Assembly (NCBI RefSeq): GCF_020740535.1
Contig: NZ_CP082362.1
Coordinates: 2,356,001-2,420,000, forward strand
Source: Streptomyces profundus
Lineage (GTDB): Bacteria > Actinomycetota > Actinomycetes > Streptomycetales > Streptomycetaceae
Direction: 5' to 3'
Length of the DNA stretch: 64,000 nucleotides
Shown here: positions 26,462-35,534 of the stretch, one piece after another
Layout of the letters: every line of letters begins with the position of its first letter
How positions within the stretch are numbered: the first letter of the stretch is position 1
Program-made: the position numbers and the translations under genes
The notes under the pieces: generated by a model
What the model saw: only the letters and a program-made list of their open reading frames with translations
Database searches by the model: none
What the model was told of the DNA's origin: nothing

Positions 26462-27392
26462 GCCCTCCCAGGCGGGGCGGCTGCGCCGCAGCTTCGGCGG
26501 GGGACCCGGCCCCCGGCCGGGTAGCCGCCTGCCTGCGGGCCGGTTCACCTCCCGGCGGAGACGGCTACGCCACCGGCCGGTGATCTCCGGCGCCGCCCGG
26601 CGGCAGCCTGGCCTCCGGCCGGTGCAGACGCCTGCCGGCGGAGGCGGCCTGGCCTCCGGCCGGCGGCCGGCTCAGCCCGCCAGCCAGGTAACCGCCGGCC
26701 GGTGCGGACGACTACGCCGGGGACGCACCACCGGCCGGTAATCTCCGGCGCCGCCCGGGGGGCAGCCTGGCCTCCGGCCGGTGCAGACGCCTGCCGGCGG
26801 GGCGGCCTGGCCTCCGGCCGGTGCAGACGTCTGCCGGCGGGGGCGGCTACGCCGGGGACGCACCGACCGGCCGGTAATCTCCGGCGCCGCCCGGGGGCAG
26901 CCTGGCCTCCAGCCGGAGAGACACCTGCCGGCGGAGGCGGCTACGCCGCAACCTCGGCGCGGACCGTTCGACCTTCAGCCGGGCAACCGCCTCCCCACGG
27001 GCCGCTTCACCCCCAAACGGGGGCAGCCGCACCGCCGGCCGGTGCGAACGACTACGCCGGGGACGCACCGCCGGCCGGTGATCTCCGGCGCCGCCCGGGG
27101 GCAGCCTGGCCTCCGGCCGGTGCAGACGCCTGCCGGCGGAGGCGGCTACGCCGCAACTTCGGCAGTGACCGTTCGGCCTCCAGCCGGGCAACCGCCTCCC
27201 CACGGGCCGCTTCACCCCCAAACGGGGGCAGCCGCACCGCCGGCCGGTAATCTCCGGCGCCGCCCGGGGGCAGCCTGGCCTCCAGCCGGTGGCCGGCTCA
27301 GCACGGCGGTCAGGTAGCCTCCGGCCGCCGGGCGGGGTGAACGCCTCGGCGCTGCCGCACCGCGACCGGCCCCGCCGGGCCGGGGGCCGCTG
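26462..27392. repeat. GC-rich intergenic repeat array with five copies of a 37-bp core
   Basis: The core GGTRATCTCCGGCGCCGCCC followed by GGGGGCAGCCTGGCCTC begins at 26579, 26737, 26873, 27077 and 27246. Three copies continue into CCGGCCGGTGCAGACGCCTG. A longer unit of about 115 bp that begins GGCGGAGGCGGCTACGCCGC occurs near 26931 and again near 27134 with few changes. Small units CCGGCCGGT and CTACGCCG recur throughout. Open frames across it on both strands are compositionally biased (Gly, Ala, Arg, Pro) and lack ribosome-binding sites, so I call no gene. It lies between sdhB and a methyltransferase gene read from the other side. Confidence 0.8.
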
Positions 27393-28151
27393 CTAGGCCG
27401 TCGCAGACGACCGGCGGAGGATCAGGGTGAGGAAGCCGAGGGTGGAGCGGTAGGCGGTGAGCCAGCCGTCGCGGTGGGAGGCGGCCGTCGTGGCGGCTTC
27501 CGGTGCGTGGGGGTGGTCGGGGTGGTCGAGGGCCCAGGAGGCCAGCGAGCCGGTCCAGTTCCACTCGTAGTCGTCCCACTCGGCGAGCGTGGAGACATGC
27601 CCGTGGACGGGGACCCAGCCGGCGTCGGTGGCCAGCCGCACCGTTCCGGCCAGGTCGGCGTAGTCGTCCGGCGACGCGTCGAGCTCGTCCAGGGCGGCCC
27701 GGTCGGGGGCGCGTTCCCAGAAGCCCTCGCCGACGACCAGCCGGCCGTCCGCCGCGAGCAGCGGCCGGGCGGCCTCCAGGGTGGCCGAGAGGCCGCCGAA
27801 GGCGTGCGTGGCGCCCACGCAGAGCACCGCGTCGAACGTGCCCTCGGCGAACGCCGCCGCGTCCCCCCGCACCAGCCGGAGCCGGTCGGCGACCCCGGTC
27901 CGCTCCGCCTCGGCCGCGGCCCAGTCCAGGCCGCCCTGATCCAGGTCGACGCCGACGGCCGTGGCCTCGGGCCGCGTCGCCAGCGCCCGCAGCGGCCAGG
28001 CCGCCTGTCCGCAGCCCAGGTCCAACAGCCGTCCCCCGCGCGGCCGGTGGGCGAGGGCGCGGTCGAGCAGCACGTCGACCCGTTCGTCGGCCAACGGCGC
28101 CGCGATCGGATGGTTGGCGTGCGTGATCAGATGACGGTTGTAGTCGGTCAT
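27393..28151 (-). CDS. Class I SAM-dependent methyltransferase
   Basis: This 252-residue soluble protein has motif I LLDLGCGQAAWPL (about residues 41-53), an acidic motif II (VGVDLDQ) and DAVLCVGATHAFGG at motif IV. These place it among class I methyltransferases of the Methyltransf_25 type. The substrate is unknown. The ATG at 28151 is chosen because MTDYNRHLITHANHPIA is the natural start of the folded domain. It is divergent from the FAD oxidase gene, 79 bp away. Confidence 0.85.
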   Translation of the reverse strand: MTDYNRHLITHANHPIAAPLADERVDVLLDRALAHRPRGGRLLDLGCGQAAWPLRALATRPEATAVGVDLDQGGLDWAAAEAERTGVADRLRLVRGDAAAFAEGTFDAVLCVGATHAFGGLSATLEAARPLLAADGRLVVGEGFWERAPDRAALDELDASPDDYADLAGTVRLATDAGWVPVHGHVSTLAEWDDYEWNWTGSLASWALDHPDHPHAPEAATTAASHRDGWLTAYRSTLGFLTLILRRSSATA

Positions 28152-28230
28152 CCCCGCACCCTCGCACGCCAGGTCCAGGCTTCGCGCCCCCAGCATGGGA
28201 ATTCGCCGGCGCAGATGCCAAGCTGCGGAT

Positions 28231-29613
28231 ATGAGCACTGCGCAGAACCCCACCGTTGTCGCGCGGCTGCGCGAGGCACTGCCCGCCGAGGCCGTTCTCA
28301 CCGATCCCGACGTCACCGCTTCCTACGCCCATGACATGGCCAGCTTCTGCCCGGCCGGCTCCCCGGCGGCCGTGGTCCTGCCGCGCACCGTCGAGGAGGT
28401 CCAGCTGGTGCTGCGCCTGGCCACCGAGCTGCGGGTGCCCGTGGTCCCGCAGGGGGCCCGCACGGGGCTCTCCGGCGCCGCCAACGCGGTCGACGGCTGC
28501 GTCGTGCTCTCGCTGCTGCGGATGGACCGGGTGCTGGAGATCGACCCGGTGAACCGCGTGGCCGTGGTGGAGCCGGGGGTGGTCAACGCCGACCTCTCCA
28601 AGGCGGTGGCCGAACACGGCCTCAGCTACCCGCCCGATCCGTCGAGTTGGGAGCAGTGCACCATCGGCGGCAACATCGGCACCGGTTCTGGCGGGCTGTG
28701 CTGCGTCAAGTACGGCGTGACCGCCGAGTACGTGCTCGGCCTGGACGTGGTGCTGGCCGACGGGCGGCTGTTGACCACGGGGCGGCGCACCGCCAAGGGC
28801 GTCGCCGGCTACGACCTGACGCGGCTCTTCGTCGGCGCCGAGGGCACCCTGGGCGTGGTGGTCCGCGCGGTGCTGGCGCTGCGGCCCGCGCCGCCGAGGC
28901 AGCTGGTGCTGGCGGCCGAGTTCGGCTCGGCGCGGGCGGCCGGTGAGGCGGTGGCCCGGATCATGGCCGCCGGCCACACCCCGTCGCTGCTGGAGCTGAT
29001 GGACGGCACCAGCGTGCGGGCGGTCAACCGGCTGACGAAGATGGGCCTGCCGGAGTCCACCCAGGCGCTGCTGCTGGCCGCGTTCGACACCCCGCAGGCG
29101 CCGGACGAGCTCGCGGCGGTCGGCGAGCTGTGCCGCGCCTCGGGCGCGACGGAGGTGGTGCCGGCCGACGACCAGGCCGAGTCCGAGCTGCTGCTGGCCG
29201 CCCGCCGGGCCACGCTGCCGGCGCTTGAGGCGGTCACCGGCACCACGATGATCGACGACGTGTGCGTGCCGAGGGACCGGCTGGCCGAGCTGATCGACGG
29301 GGTCGCGCTGATCGCCGAACGGCAGGCGCTGACCATCGGCGTGGTGGCCCACGCGGGGGACGGCAACGCGCACCCGACCGTCTGCTTCGACGCGAACGAT
29401 CCGGACGAGTCGGCCAGGGCACGGGTCTCGTTCGACGAGATCATGGCCCTGGGCCTGGAGCTGGGCGGCACCATCACCGGCGAACACGGGATCGGCGTGC
29501 TCAAACGGGACTGGCTGGCCCGCGAACTCGGCCCGGTCGGCCTGGAGTTGCAACGCTCCATCCGCCAGGTCTTCGACCCCCTCGCCATCCTCAACCCGGG
29601 CAAGGTCCTCTAG
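28231..29613 (+). CDS. FAD-linked oxidase (glycolate oxidase GlcD / D-lactate dehydrogenase type)
   Basis: This 460-residue cytoplasmic flavoprotein oxidises a 2-hydroxy acid such as glycolate or D-lactate. The N-terminal FAD-binding PCMH domain (about 35-215) has VPQGARTGLSG and CTIGGNIGTGSGG. The C-terminal FAD-oxidase domain has VVAHAGDGNAHP and GEHGIGVLKRDWL, and the protein ends in the typical IRQVFDPLAILNPGKVL. The exact substrate cannot be read from sequence. The start at 28231 (ATGAGCACT) follows GGAT and is preferred over an in-frame ATG at 28195. Confidence 0.9.
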   Translation: MSTAQNPTVVARLREALPAEAVLTDPDVTASYAHDMASFCPAGSPAAVVLPRTVEEVQLVLRLATELRVPVVPQGARTGLSGAANAVDGCVVLSLLRMDRVLEIDPVNRVAVVEPGVVNADLSKAVAEHGLSYPPDPSSWEQCTIGGNIGTGSGGLCCVKYGVTAEYVLGLDVVLADGRLLTTGRRTAKGVAGYDLTRLFVGAEGTLGVVVRAVLALRPAPPRQLVLAAEFGSARAAGEAVARIMAAGHTPSLLELMDGTSVRAVNRLTKMGLPESTQALLLAAFDTPQAPDELAAVGELCRASGATEVVPADDQAESELLLAARRATLPALEAVTGTTMIDDVCVPRDRLAELIDGVALIAERQALTIGVVAHAGDGNAHPTVCFDANDPDESARARVSFDEIMALGLELGGTITGEHGIGVLKRDWLARELGPVGLELQRSIRQVFDPLAILNPGKVL

Positions 29614-29629
29614 GCCCCGGCAAGGTGCG

Positions 29630-30484
29630 CTAGGACTCCCGGCCGCCGGGGGCGTCACCGCCCGGGGCGGCGCGTTCGTCCTCCGTCATGCACAGCTCGT
29701 CCAGCATCTGCCGGCGCAACTCCGCCGGGTCGCGGGTGAGTTCCGGCTGGATCTCGGTGCGCCAGGCCTCGGCCGCGCGGGGCAGGTTCCGGTCCAGGGA
29801 GCGCCGCAGTATCCGCTTGGCGACCTGGAGCGGGACCGCGACCACCGGGCGGAGGATGCCCCGGCCCCTGGCGGTGATCAGCAGGTCGACGGCCCAGCCG
29901 CCGTCGGCCGGCCTCGGCACCGCCCTGGCCTCGGCGCGCACCAGCGAGTGCACCACCTGGACCCGCAGCGGCGGCGGCCCGCTCTCGCCGGCCGCCGACG
30001 CGTACCAGCGGGCCACGTCGAGATCGGCCTTGAGGGTGAACCAGCGCAGCCAGCGGCGGCGTTGGCGCCCCGGGCGGGACATCGAGCCGTCGATGCGCAG
30101 CGTGGCCCGCTTGGGGTGCGAGACGTCGCGCAGCCGGAACTCGGCGGCCAGCCGGGGGCTCGGCCCGGGGCCGAGGCGCTGGCCGTCGACCCGGAGCGCG
30201 GTCTCCGCGCCCGGGTCCCAGGCGAGCAGGGTCACCCGGGGCACGACCTCGCCCTCGGCCAGCGGTGCGGCCGTGGCCTCGTCCCGGTCGTAGCGGGCGC
30301 CGGGGCGGGCGTGCTCGCCCGCCAGCAGGGCGATGCCCCGGACGAGGCGGCCGTCGTCGGCGAAGAGCTGGTGCCCCTCGGCGTGCAGGGACGCCCACAC
30401 GTCGTGGGGCACCGAGACCACACGGGTCAGTTCGCTTCGGCTGACGACGGGAGCCAGGATGACGGTGTGCTTGAGTCGGGCCAT
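29630..30484 (-). CDS. Conserved hypothetical protein
   Basis: This 284-residue protein beginning MARLKHTVILAPVVSRSELT has no signal peptide or transmembrane helix. It is rich in Arg and Pro, with a beta-rich appearance and a basic RPGRQRRRWLRWF patch near residue 145. The segment after it (LKADLDVARWYASAAG) and the long basic helix AKRILRRSLDRNL near residue 230 are the only distinctive parts. I do not recognise the family. It is convergent with the FAD oxidase gene (16 bp apart) and 21 bp downstream of the solute-binding protein gene on the same strand. Confidence 0.7.
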   Translation of the reverse strand: MARLKHTVILAPVVSRSELTRVVSVPHDVWASLHAEGHQLFADDGRLVRGIALLAGEHARPGARYDRDEATAAPLAEGEVVPRVTLLAWDPGAETALRVDGQRLGPGPSPRLAAEFRLRDVSHPKRATLRIDGSMSRPGRQRRRWLRWFTLKADLDVARWYASAAGESGPPPLRVQVVHSLVRAEARAVPRPADGGWAVDLLITARGRGILRPVVAVPLQVAKRILRRSLDRNLPRAAEAWRTEIQPELTRDPAELRRQMLDELCMTEDERAAPGGDAPGGRES

Positions 30485-30505
30485 GGCCGCATCCTGCCGC
30501 ACGGA

Positions 30506-32146
30506 TCAGATTCGGCGAAGCTCCCAGAGCCGCCAGACGCCACTTCCGGAGTTCAGCAGCTGCACACCGGTGATGTTGGCCTCGCTGATGGTGAACCGTT
30601 TGTCCTGCCAGATCGGGATGACCGGCGCCTCCTCGGCGGCCAGCTCGTGGATCGCCAGGAAGTTCTCCGCCGCGCGGCCCCGGTCGGGTTCGGCCTGGGC
30701 GTCGGCGATCAGCCGGTTGACCTGGTCGCTGGCGAAGCCGGTGGCGAGGCCGTCGCCCGGGCCGAGGATGCCGTCGGTGAAGGTGGCGGGGTCGGGGAAG
30801 TCGGGGCGCCAGCCGATGAGGTAGGCGTCGTAGTCCCTGGCGCTGTAGACGCCGGGGATGAACTCCGACCACTCGTAGTGCGTGATCTCGACCTCGAAGA
30901 GGCCGTCGGCCTCCAGCTGGCGTTCCACCATCTCGGCCTCGGCGTGGTTGCCCGCGCCGCGCGAGTAGGCCAGGTCGAACGGGAGGGGCAGCTCAAGCCC
31001 GGCGTCCAGCATCCGCTCCCGCAGGACGTCGGGGTCCCGCTCCCGGTACTGGTCGTAGAACGGGGTGCCGTGGCCGGTGAAGCCGACCGGGATCAGCGAG
31101 TAGAGCGGCTCGACGGTGCCGAACTGCACCCGGCTGCTGATGCTGTCGCGGTCCAGCAGCGCCGCGATGGTCTGGCGGGCCACCCGGCTGCCGAGCGGCA
31201 TGTCGTCGTCGGTGTTGAACGCCATCACCCGGATCGATCCGGCGGGCGTCTCGGTGACGGGGTGGTCGGGGTCGCTGAAGTTGGTCCCCGCCATCACCTC
31301 CGGCGCCATCTTGCCGTCGTTGACGTCGAGTTCGCCGTTCTCCCAGGCCTCGGCCAGCTGCTCCTCGGCTGAGGCGCCCTCGTCGTTCTCATAGAAGTAC
31401 CGCACGGTGACGGGGAACTCGGGGACCTCGTTGGCGCCCCGGTAGCTGTCGTTGGGCACCAGCTCGACGGAGTCGCCGTCGTTGCCGTCGCGCAGGACGA
31501 AGGGGCCCGAGCCGTCGACCTCCCAGCCGGTGCGTGGCTCCAGCTCCTCGTACTTCTCCATGTCCACGATGGCGCCGGCGCTGCCGGCCACCACGAAGGG
31601 GAAGGTCGCGTCGGGCTGGTTCAGCTCGAAGATGATCTCCTGGCCGTCGATGCGCACGGCCTCAAGCGTGGCCAGCAGGGCCGAGGGGCCCGCGTGGGAG
31701 AACTTCTCGTCCTCGGGTATGGAGTCGTCCGCCGCCTCCTCGTCGGCGCGTGCCGCCATGGCGAGGATCCGCTCGTAGGAGTACTTGACGTCCTCCGGGG
31801 TAATGGACCTTCCGTTGCTGAACTGAAGGTCGCTCCTCAGCGTGCAGCGGAAGACGGTCAGTTCGTTGTCGGTGAAGGCGCAGCTCTCCGCGGCGTCCGG
31901 GACCGGCTGTTCGCGTCCTTGCTCGAAGGTGAGCAGGGACTGGTAGAGATTGCTCATCAGTGCCCAGGCTGAGGCGTCATAGGCGCCGCCCGGGTCCACC
32001 ATGGTGGGTGTGGAGGTGGTGCCGACCACGATCGGGTCCTTGCCGTCCTCATTCGATCGGAAGAGGATCCAGCCGCCGATCGCGCCGGCGACCAACACCA
32101 TGGCCAGCCCGATACCTATGGCCCCTTTGGCCCGGAAACGTCGCAC
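30506..32146 (-). CDS. Family 5 extracellular solute-binding protein (peptide ABC type)
   Basis: This 546-residue protein has a single N-terminal hydrophobic helix (about residues 10-29) without a lipobox cysteine, followed by an SBP_bac_5 domain from about residue 38 (PIVVGTTSTPTMVDPGG). GRSITPEDVKYSYERI and the C-terminal APVIPIWQDKRFTI are standard for oligopeptide-binding proteins. It would bind peptides outside the membrane, anchored by the helix. No permease or ATPase gene is adjacent, so the partner is unknown. The GTG at 32146 is preferred over an upstream in-frame start because AAAGGGCGCGGGGA precedes it. Confidence 0.85.
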   Translation of the reverse strand: MRRFRAKGAIGIGLAMVLVAGAIGGWILFRSNEDGKDPIVVGTTSTPTMVDPGGAYDASAWALMSNLYQSLLTFEQGREQPVPDAAESCAFTDNELTVFRCTLRSDLQFSNGRSITPEDVKYSYERILAMAARADEEAADDSIPEDEKFSHAGPSALLATLEAVRIDGQEIIFELNQPDATFPFVVAGSAGAIVDMEKYEELEPRTGWEVDGSGPFVLRDGNDGDSVELVPNDSYRGANEVPEFPVTVRYFYENDEGASAEEQLAEAWENGELDVNDGKMAPEVMAGTNFSDPDHPVTETPAGSIRVMAFNTDDDMPLGSRVARQTIAALLDRDSISSRVQFGTVEPLYSLIPVGFTGHGTPFYDQYRERDPDVLRERMLDAGLELPLPFDLAYSRGAGNHAEAEMVERQLEADGLFEVEITHYEWSEFIPGVYSARDYDAYLIGWRPDFPDPATFTDGILGPGDGLATGFASDQVNRLIADAQAEPDRGRAAENFLAIHELAAEEAPVIPIWQDKRFTISEANITGVQLLNSGSGVWRLWELRRI

Positions 32147-32278
32147 TCCCCGCGCCCTTTCTCGGAAAGACAAGTAGCGTGCCCACCCAACCACAGGGGC
32201 GAGTGGGCCACAGCAGGCAGGGGGCAACGGACCGGCCACACTTCACATGGTGGCCGTGTTACTACCCGGTGCGAGGCG

Positions 32279-32578
32279 TCATTCCGTCACAGCACCGGGC
32301 ACATCGATCATAAACTCCACCTCGACGGGCCTTCCGTCCAGCCTCACTTCAACGCTCTGTGTGCCCAACTGCGGTGAGAACGCCGCCAGGAGATACTCTC
32401 CCAGAGCCGGGGCCTTCACCTCGAAGGCGCCGTCGGCACCGCTCTTCGTCTTGTCGAGGTTGCGGCCTCCGTCCACCGCGGTGAGTGTCACCACCGCGCG
32501 GGGCAGCGCGACCCCCAACGAGTCGCGTACCCACCCGCTGATGGCGAGCGCCTCCCCCGTACCCACTCGGTCCGTCAT
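32279..32578 (-). CDS. Small carboxypeptidase-regulatory-like (Ig-fold) protein
   Basis: This 99-residue protein (MTDRVGTGEALAISGWVRD...) consists of one predicted beta-sandwich. ISGWVRDSLGVALPRAVVTL and GADGAFEVKAPALGEYLLAA match the CarboxypepD_reg / transthyretin-like repeat. There is no signal peptide, so it is either cytoplasmic or a stand-alone fragment of a larger family that in other Streptomyces proteins follows a transporter domain. The ATG has GGAGG 10 nt upstream. It lies between the metallophosphoesterase and solute-binding genes on the same strand. Confidence 0.75.
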   Translation of the reverse strand: MTDRVGTGEALAISGWVRDSLGVALPRAVVTLTAVDGGRNLDKTKSGADGAFEVKAPALGEYLLAAFSPQLGTQSVEVRLDGRPVEVEFMIDVPGAVTE

Positions 32579-32705
32579 GCCACACGCTCCTCCAGCGCCG
32601 CGCTCCGTGTCCATCACGCAGTCAGTTTGTTCCCCGGGCGTTATCAGGGACACCAACGACGGCCGAATAGTTGACCCCATCGGTGCGCTGGAACTAAAAC
32701 CAGAC

Positions 32706-32729
32706 AAACCTAGGGTTCTTCCCCTAGGG
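32706..32729. promoter_or_regulatory. Short palindrome (CCTAGGG...CCCTAGG) between two minus-strand genes
   Basis: A 7-bp perfect inverted repeat with a 6-nt TTCTTC loop lies 16 bp past the metallophosphoesterase stop and about 130 bp before the small Ig-fold gene. It may be a weak terminator or an operator for the downstream gene. Confidence 0.4.
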
Positions 32730-32744
32730 GATACCCCCAGCGGA

Positions 32745-34112
32745 TCAGGACTGCCCGGAGGCCAGCTCGACCACGGTGATGTCGGGGTCGGCGCCCACCC
32801 GAACGGGCGGGCCATAGGCGCCGGCGCCCCTGCTGACGTAGAGCTGGGTGTCGCCGTAGCGCTCCAGCCCCGCGAGCGTGGGGTTGGCCAGGTCGGCGAG
32901 ATAGGTGATCGGCCACATCTGGCCGCCGTGGGTGTGCCCGGAGAGCTGTAGGTCGACCCCGTGGTCCACCGCGTCATGGATCATCACCGGCTGGTGCGCC
33001 ATCAGCACCGAGGGGCGGGCCGGATCCCGGTCGGCCAGCGCCGCGTCGTAGTCGGGCCCGCCGAAGTCGGTGCCCTCGCCGTCGATGTCGTTGACCCCGG
33101 CCAGATCGAGGAACGGCAGCTCCCGCCGCTCGTTGACCAGCGGGGTGACCCCCAGCTCCCGGACGTGGTCCACCCACGCCTCGGTCTCCACGAAGTACTC
33201 GTGGTTCCCGGTGACGAAGAAGGCGCCGTCCCTGGCCCGCAGATCGGCCAGCGGGGCCACGGCGGAGCGCAGATCGTCCACCTCGGCGTCGACCAGATCG
33301 CCGACGACCGTGATCAGGTCGGGCTGCACCCCGTTGATGGCGTCGACCACCCGCCGGCAGTGCGACTCGCCCAGCACCGGGCCCAGATGGATGTCGCTGA
33401 CGACGGCTATCCGGTAGCCGTGCCCGCCGCGCGGCAGCTTGGCGAGCGGCACGGTCACCCGCTTGATCCGCAGCCGGCGCGCGTTGTGGCTGCCGTAGCC
33501 GACCACGCCGGTGGCCAGCACCCCGGCGCCCACCGCGATCGAACGGGACACCAGCAGCCGTCGGCTCAGCTCCCTGGGCGCCGGCGCCGGCTCGGGCGCC
33601 GCGTCCTCGGGCGCCGCGTCGGCCGCCGGCTCCTCGGCCGCCGGCGGCGGCCCGGACGAGCCGGCCGACCCGCTCGCCGCGCCCGCCGAGCCCTGGGTGG
33701 CCGCCTCGCCGGCCGCGACACCGGCCGGGACGGGCTCGCCGGCTGGCTCGACCGCCGTGACCGCTCCCGGCTCCGCGTCCGGCGCCGGCTCGTCGGCGCG
33801 GCGAGCGCCCCGGCGCAGCAGGACGAGGCGCACCAACTCGCCCACCAGCAGGCCGAGGAACAGGTACAGGACCATGGCCATCCAGTAGAAGCCGGGCCAG
33901 GCCACCACGCTCAGCACCTCGAACGGCAGGCCGATCCGCCCGCCGCCGGCCGTGAGCAGCGTGCCGAGGGTCAGCGCGCCCAGCACCCAGCCGCCCGTCC
34001 GGCGGTACCATCCCCCGGGGCGGGAGACGTCTCGCACCAGGCGCCGCCACAGATACCAGTGCAGCGCGGCCAGCACGCTGGCGAGCACCAGCACGACAAC
34101 GACGGTCAACAC
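32745..34112 (-). CDS. Membrane-anchored metallophosphoesterase
   Basis: This 455-residue protein has four predicted N-terminal transmembrane segments (to about residue 100), a low-complexity Ala/Pro/Glu linker (about 105-180), a fifth hydrophobic segment (VGAGVLATGVVGYG) and a calcineurin-like domain. The metal-binding motifs are SDIHLG, VGDLVDAE, TGNHEYF, MAHQPV and SGHTHGGQ, complete and in order. Family members cleave phosphodiesters or UDP-sugar or lipid pyrophosphates (YkuE-like), and the substrate here is unknown. GTG at 34112 is the start. Confidence 0.9.
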   Translation of the reverse strand: MLTVVVVLVLASVLAALHWYLWRRLVRDVSRPGGWYRRTGGWVLGALTLGTLLTAGGGRIGLPFEVLSVVAWPGFYWMAMVLYLFLGLLVGELVRLVLLRRGARRADEPAPDAEPGAVTAVEPAGEPVPAGVAAGEAATQGSAGAASGSAGSSGPPPAAEEPAADAAPEDAAPEPAPAPRELSRRLLVSRSIAVGAGVLATGVVGYGSHNARRLRIKRVTVPLAKLPRGGHGYRIAVVSDIHLGPVLGESHCRRVVDAINGVQPDLITVVGDLVDAEVDDLRSAVAPLADLRARDGAFFVTGNHEYFVETEAWVDHVRELGVTPLVNERRELPFLDLAGVNDIDGEGTDFGGPDYDAALADRDPARPSVLMAHQPVMIHDAVDHGVDLQLSGHTHGGQMWPITYLADLANPTLAGLERYGDTQLYVSRGAGAYGPPVRVGADPDITVVELASGQS

Positions 34113-34259
34113 GAAAGATTCCCTCCCGGGCCCGACGGGGCCACCGGGCCTCCCTCAGGCAAGTATGGGCGACCCGCGTCGCCCGGTTGACGGCGGCCTC
34201 TCACCGGTTTGCGCCGCTCCGCTGGCACGGACGCAGGTCGGCAGCGGTAGGTTCAGCGT

Positions 34260-35534
34260 GTGCCGTTCAATCGTTCGTCCTCTTGTCGGATCTCCGTTCG
34301 CGCGCTGGTGCTTGGCTTACTGACGCCCGCGCTGCTCGTGCCCACCCTGGCCTCGGCCGAGGACCTGCCGGCCGGTGGCACCGCCATCGGCGGCGAGCGC
34401 CTCGCCGAGTCGGGGACCGTGGTGGGCGTCACGGACGGGGTGCCGTCGCTGCCCGAGGACCTCACCGCCACGTCGTGGATCGTCGCCGACGCCGAGACCG
34501 GCGAGGTCTTCGCCGCGCACGACGCCCACCGGCGGCTGCCGCCGGCCAGCACCATCAAGATGCTCTTCGCCGACACCGTGCTGCCGCAGCTCGACCGCGA
34601 GGCGCTCTACCGCGCCCAGCCCGAGCACTTCGCCGACGTCGGCCCGGGCAGCAGCGCGGTGGGCGTCGCCGACGGCCAGACCTACCGCGTCGAGGACCTG
34701 TGGCGCGGCGTCTTCCTGGCCTCGGGCAACGACGCGGTGTACGCGCTGACCGCGATGAACGGCGGCAAGGAGCTGACCGTCGCGCAGATGAACGAACGAG
34801 CCGCCGACCTCCAGGCGTTGGACACCCATGTGGTCAACCCGGACGGCTACGACGCCGACGGACAGCTCTCCTCCGCCTACGATCTGACGCTCTTCGCCCG
34901 CGCCGGACTGCAACACGAGGACTTCCGCGAGTACGCGGCCACCGCCGACGCGGACTTCCCCGGGGAGGGCGAGGGCGAGGACCGGGAGACCTACGAGGTC
35001 CAGAACACCAACCGGCTGCTGGTCGGCGCCCCCGGGCTCGACCCCTACCCGGGCATCGCCGGCGTCAAGAACGGCTACACCTCCGAGGCCGGCTACACCT
35101 TCACCGGCGTCGCCGAACGGGACGACCGGGTGCTGCTGGTGACGGTGATGGACCCGGAGGACGGCGACAGCCTGGCCGTCTACCGCGAGGCCGCCGCCCT
35201 GCTCGACTGGGGCTTCGCCGCCGCCGACGACGCGACCCCGGTGGGCGAGCTGGTCCGCCCGCTCAGCGAGATGCCCGAGGGCCAGGACGGCACCGCCTCG
35301 GACGAGGGCGGGAGCGAGGGCGCGGCGACGGACGGCAAGAACGCCCAGGACGCCAACCTGGACGGCGCGGCCGGCGCCGCGGGCAACCGCGACTCGTCGG
35401 GCGGGATACTGGTCACCACCATCACAGCCGGCGCTCTGGCGGTGCTGGCGGCGGGGGCCTATGTGTTCCACCGTCGTCATCCGCTGCCGACCCGGCGTCC
35501 AACGCGTCAGCGGAAGGACGATCAGGCTCAGTGA
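34260..35534 (+). CDS. D-alanyl-D-alanine carboxypeptidase (S11, low-molecular-weight PBP)
   Basis: This 424-residue exported enzyme trims the terminal D-Ala of peptidoglycan stem peptides. A signal peptide (residues 1-33) precedes the catalytic domain with S97-T-I-K100 (SxxK), S155-G-N157 (SxN) and K270-N-G (the KTG box with Asn in place of Thr). The C-terminus has an acidic Gly/Asp/Glu linker, a transmembrane helix near 380-400 and a basic tail, so it is membrane-anchored at the end. The GTG at 34260 is the start. The final 113 bp overlap the YihY gene on the opposite strand. Confidence 0.92.
   Translation: MPFNRSSSCRISVRALVLGLLTPALLVPTLASAEDLPAGGTAIGGERLAESGTVVGVTDGVPSLPEDLTATSWIVADAETGEVFAAHDAHRRLPPASTIKMLFADTVLPQLDREALYRAQPEHFADVGPGSSAVGVADGQTYRVEDLWRGVFLASGNDAVYALTAMNGGKELTVAQMNERAADLQALDTHVVNPDGYDADGQLSSAYDLTLFARAGLQHEDFREYAATADADFPGEGEGEDRETYEVQNTNRLLVGAPGLDPYPGIAGVKNGYTSEAGYTFTGVAERDDRVLLVTVMDPEDGDSLAVYREAAALLDWGFAAADDATPVGELVRPLSEMPEGQDGTASDEGGSEGAATDGKNAQDANLDGAAGAAGNRDSSGGILVTTITAGALAVLAAGAYVFHRRHPLPTRRPTRQRKDDQAQ

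Noticed and set aside
26702..27250. Open frames across the array after sdhB that could encode Gly/Ala/Arg-rich proteins
   Set aside because: They run through direct DNA repeats in several frames on both strands, have no ribosome-binding site, and look like translated repeat DNA.
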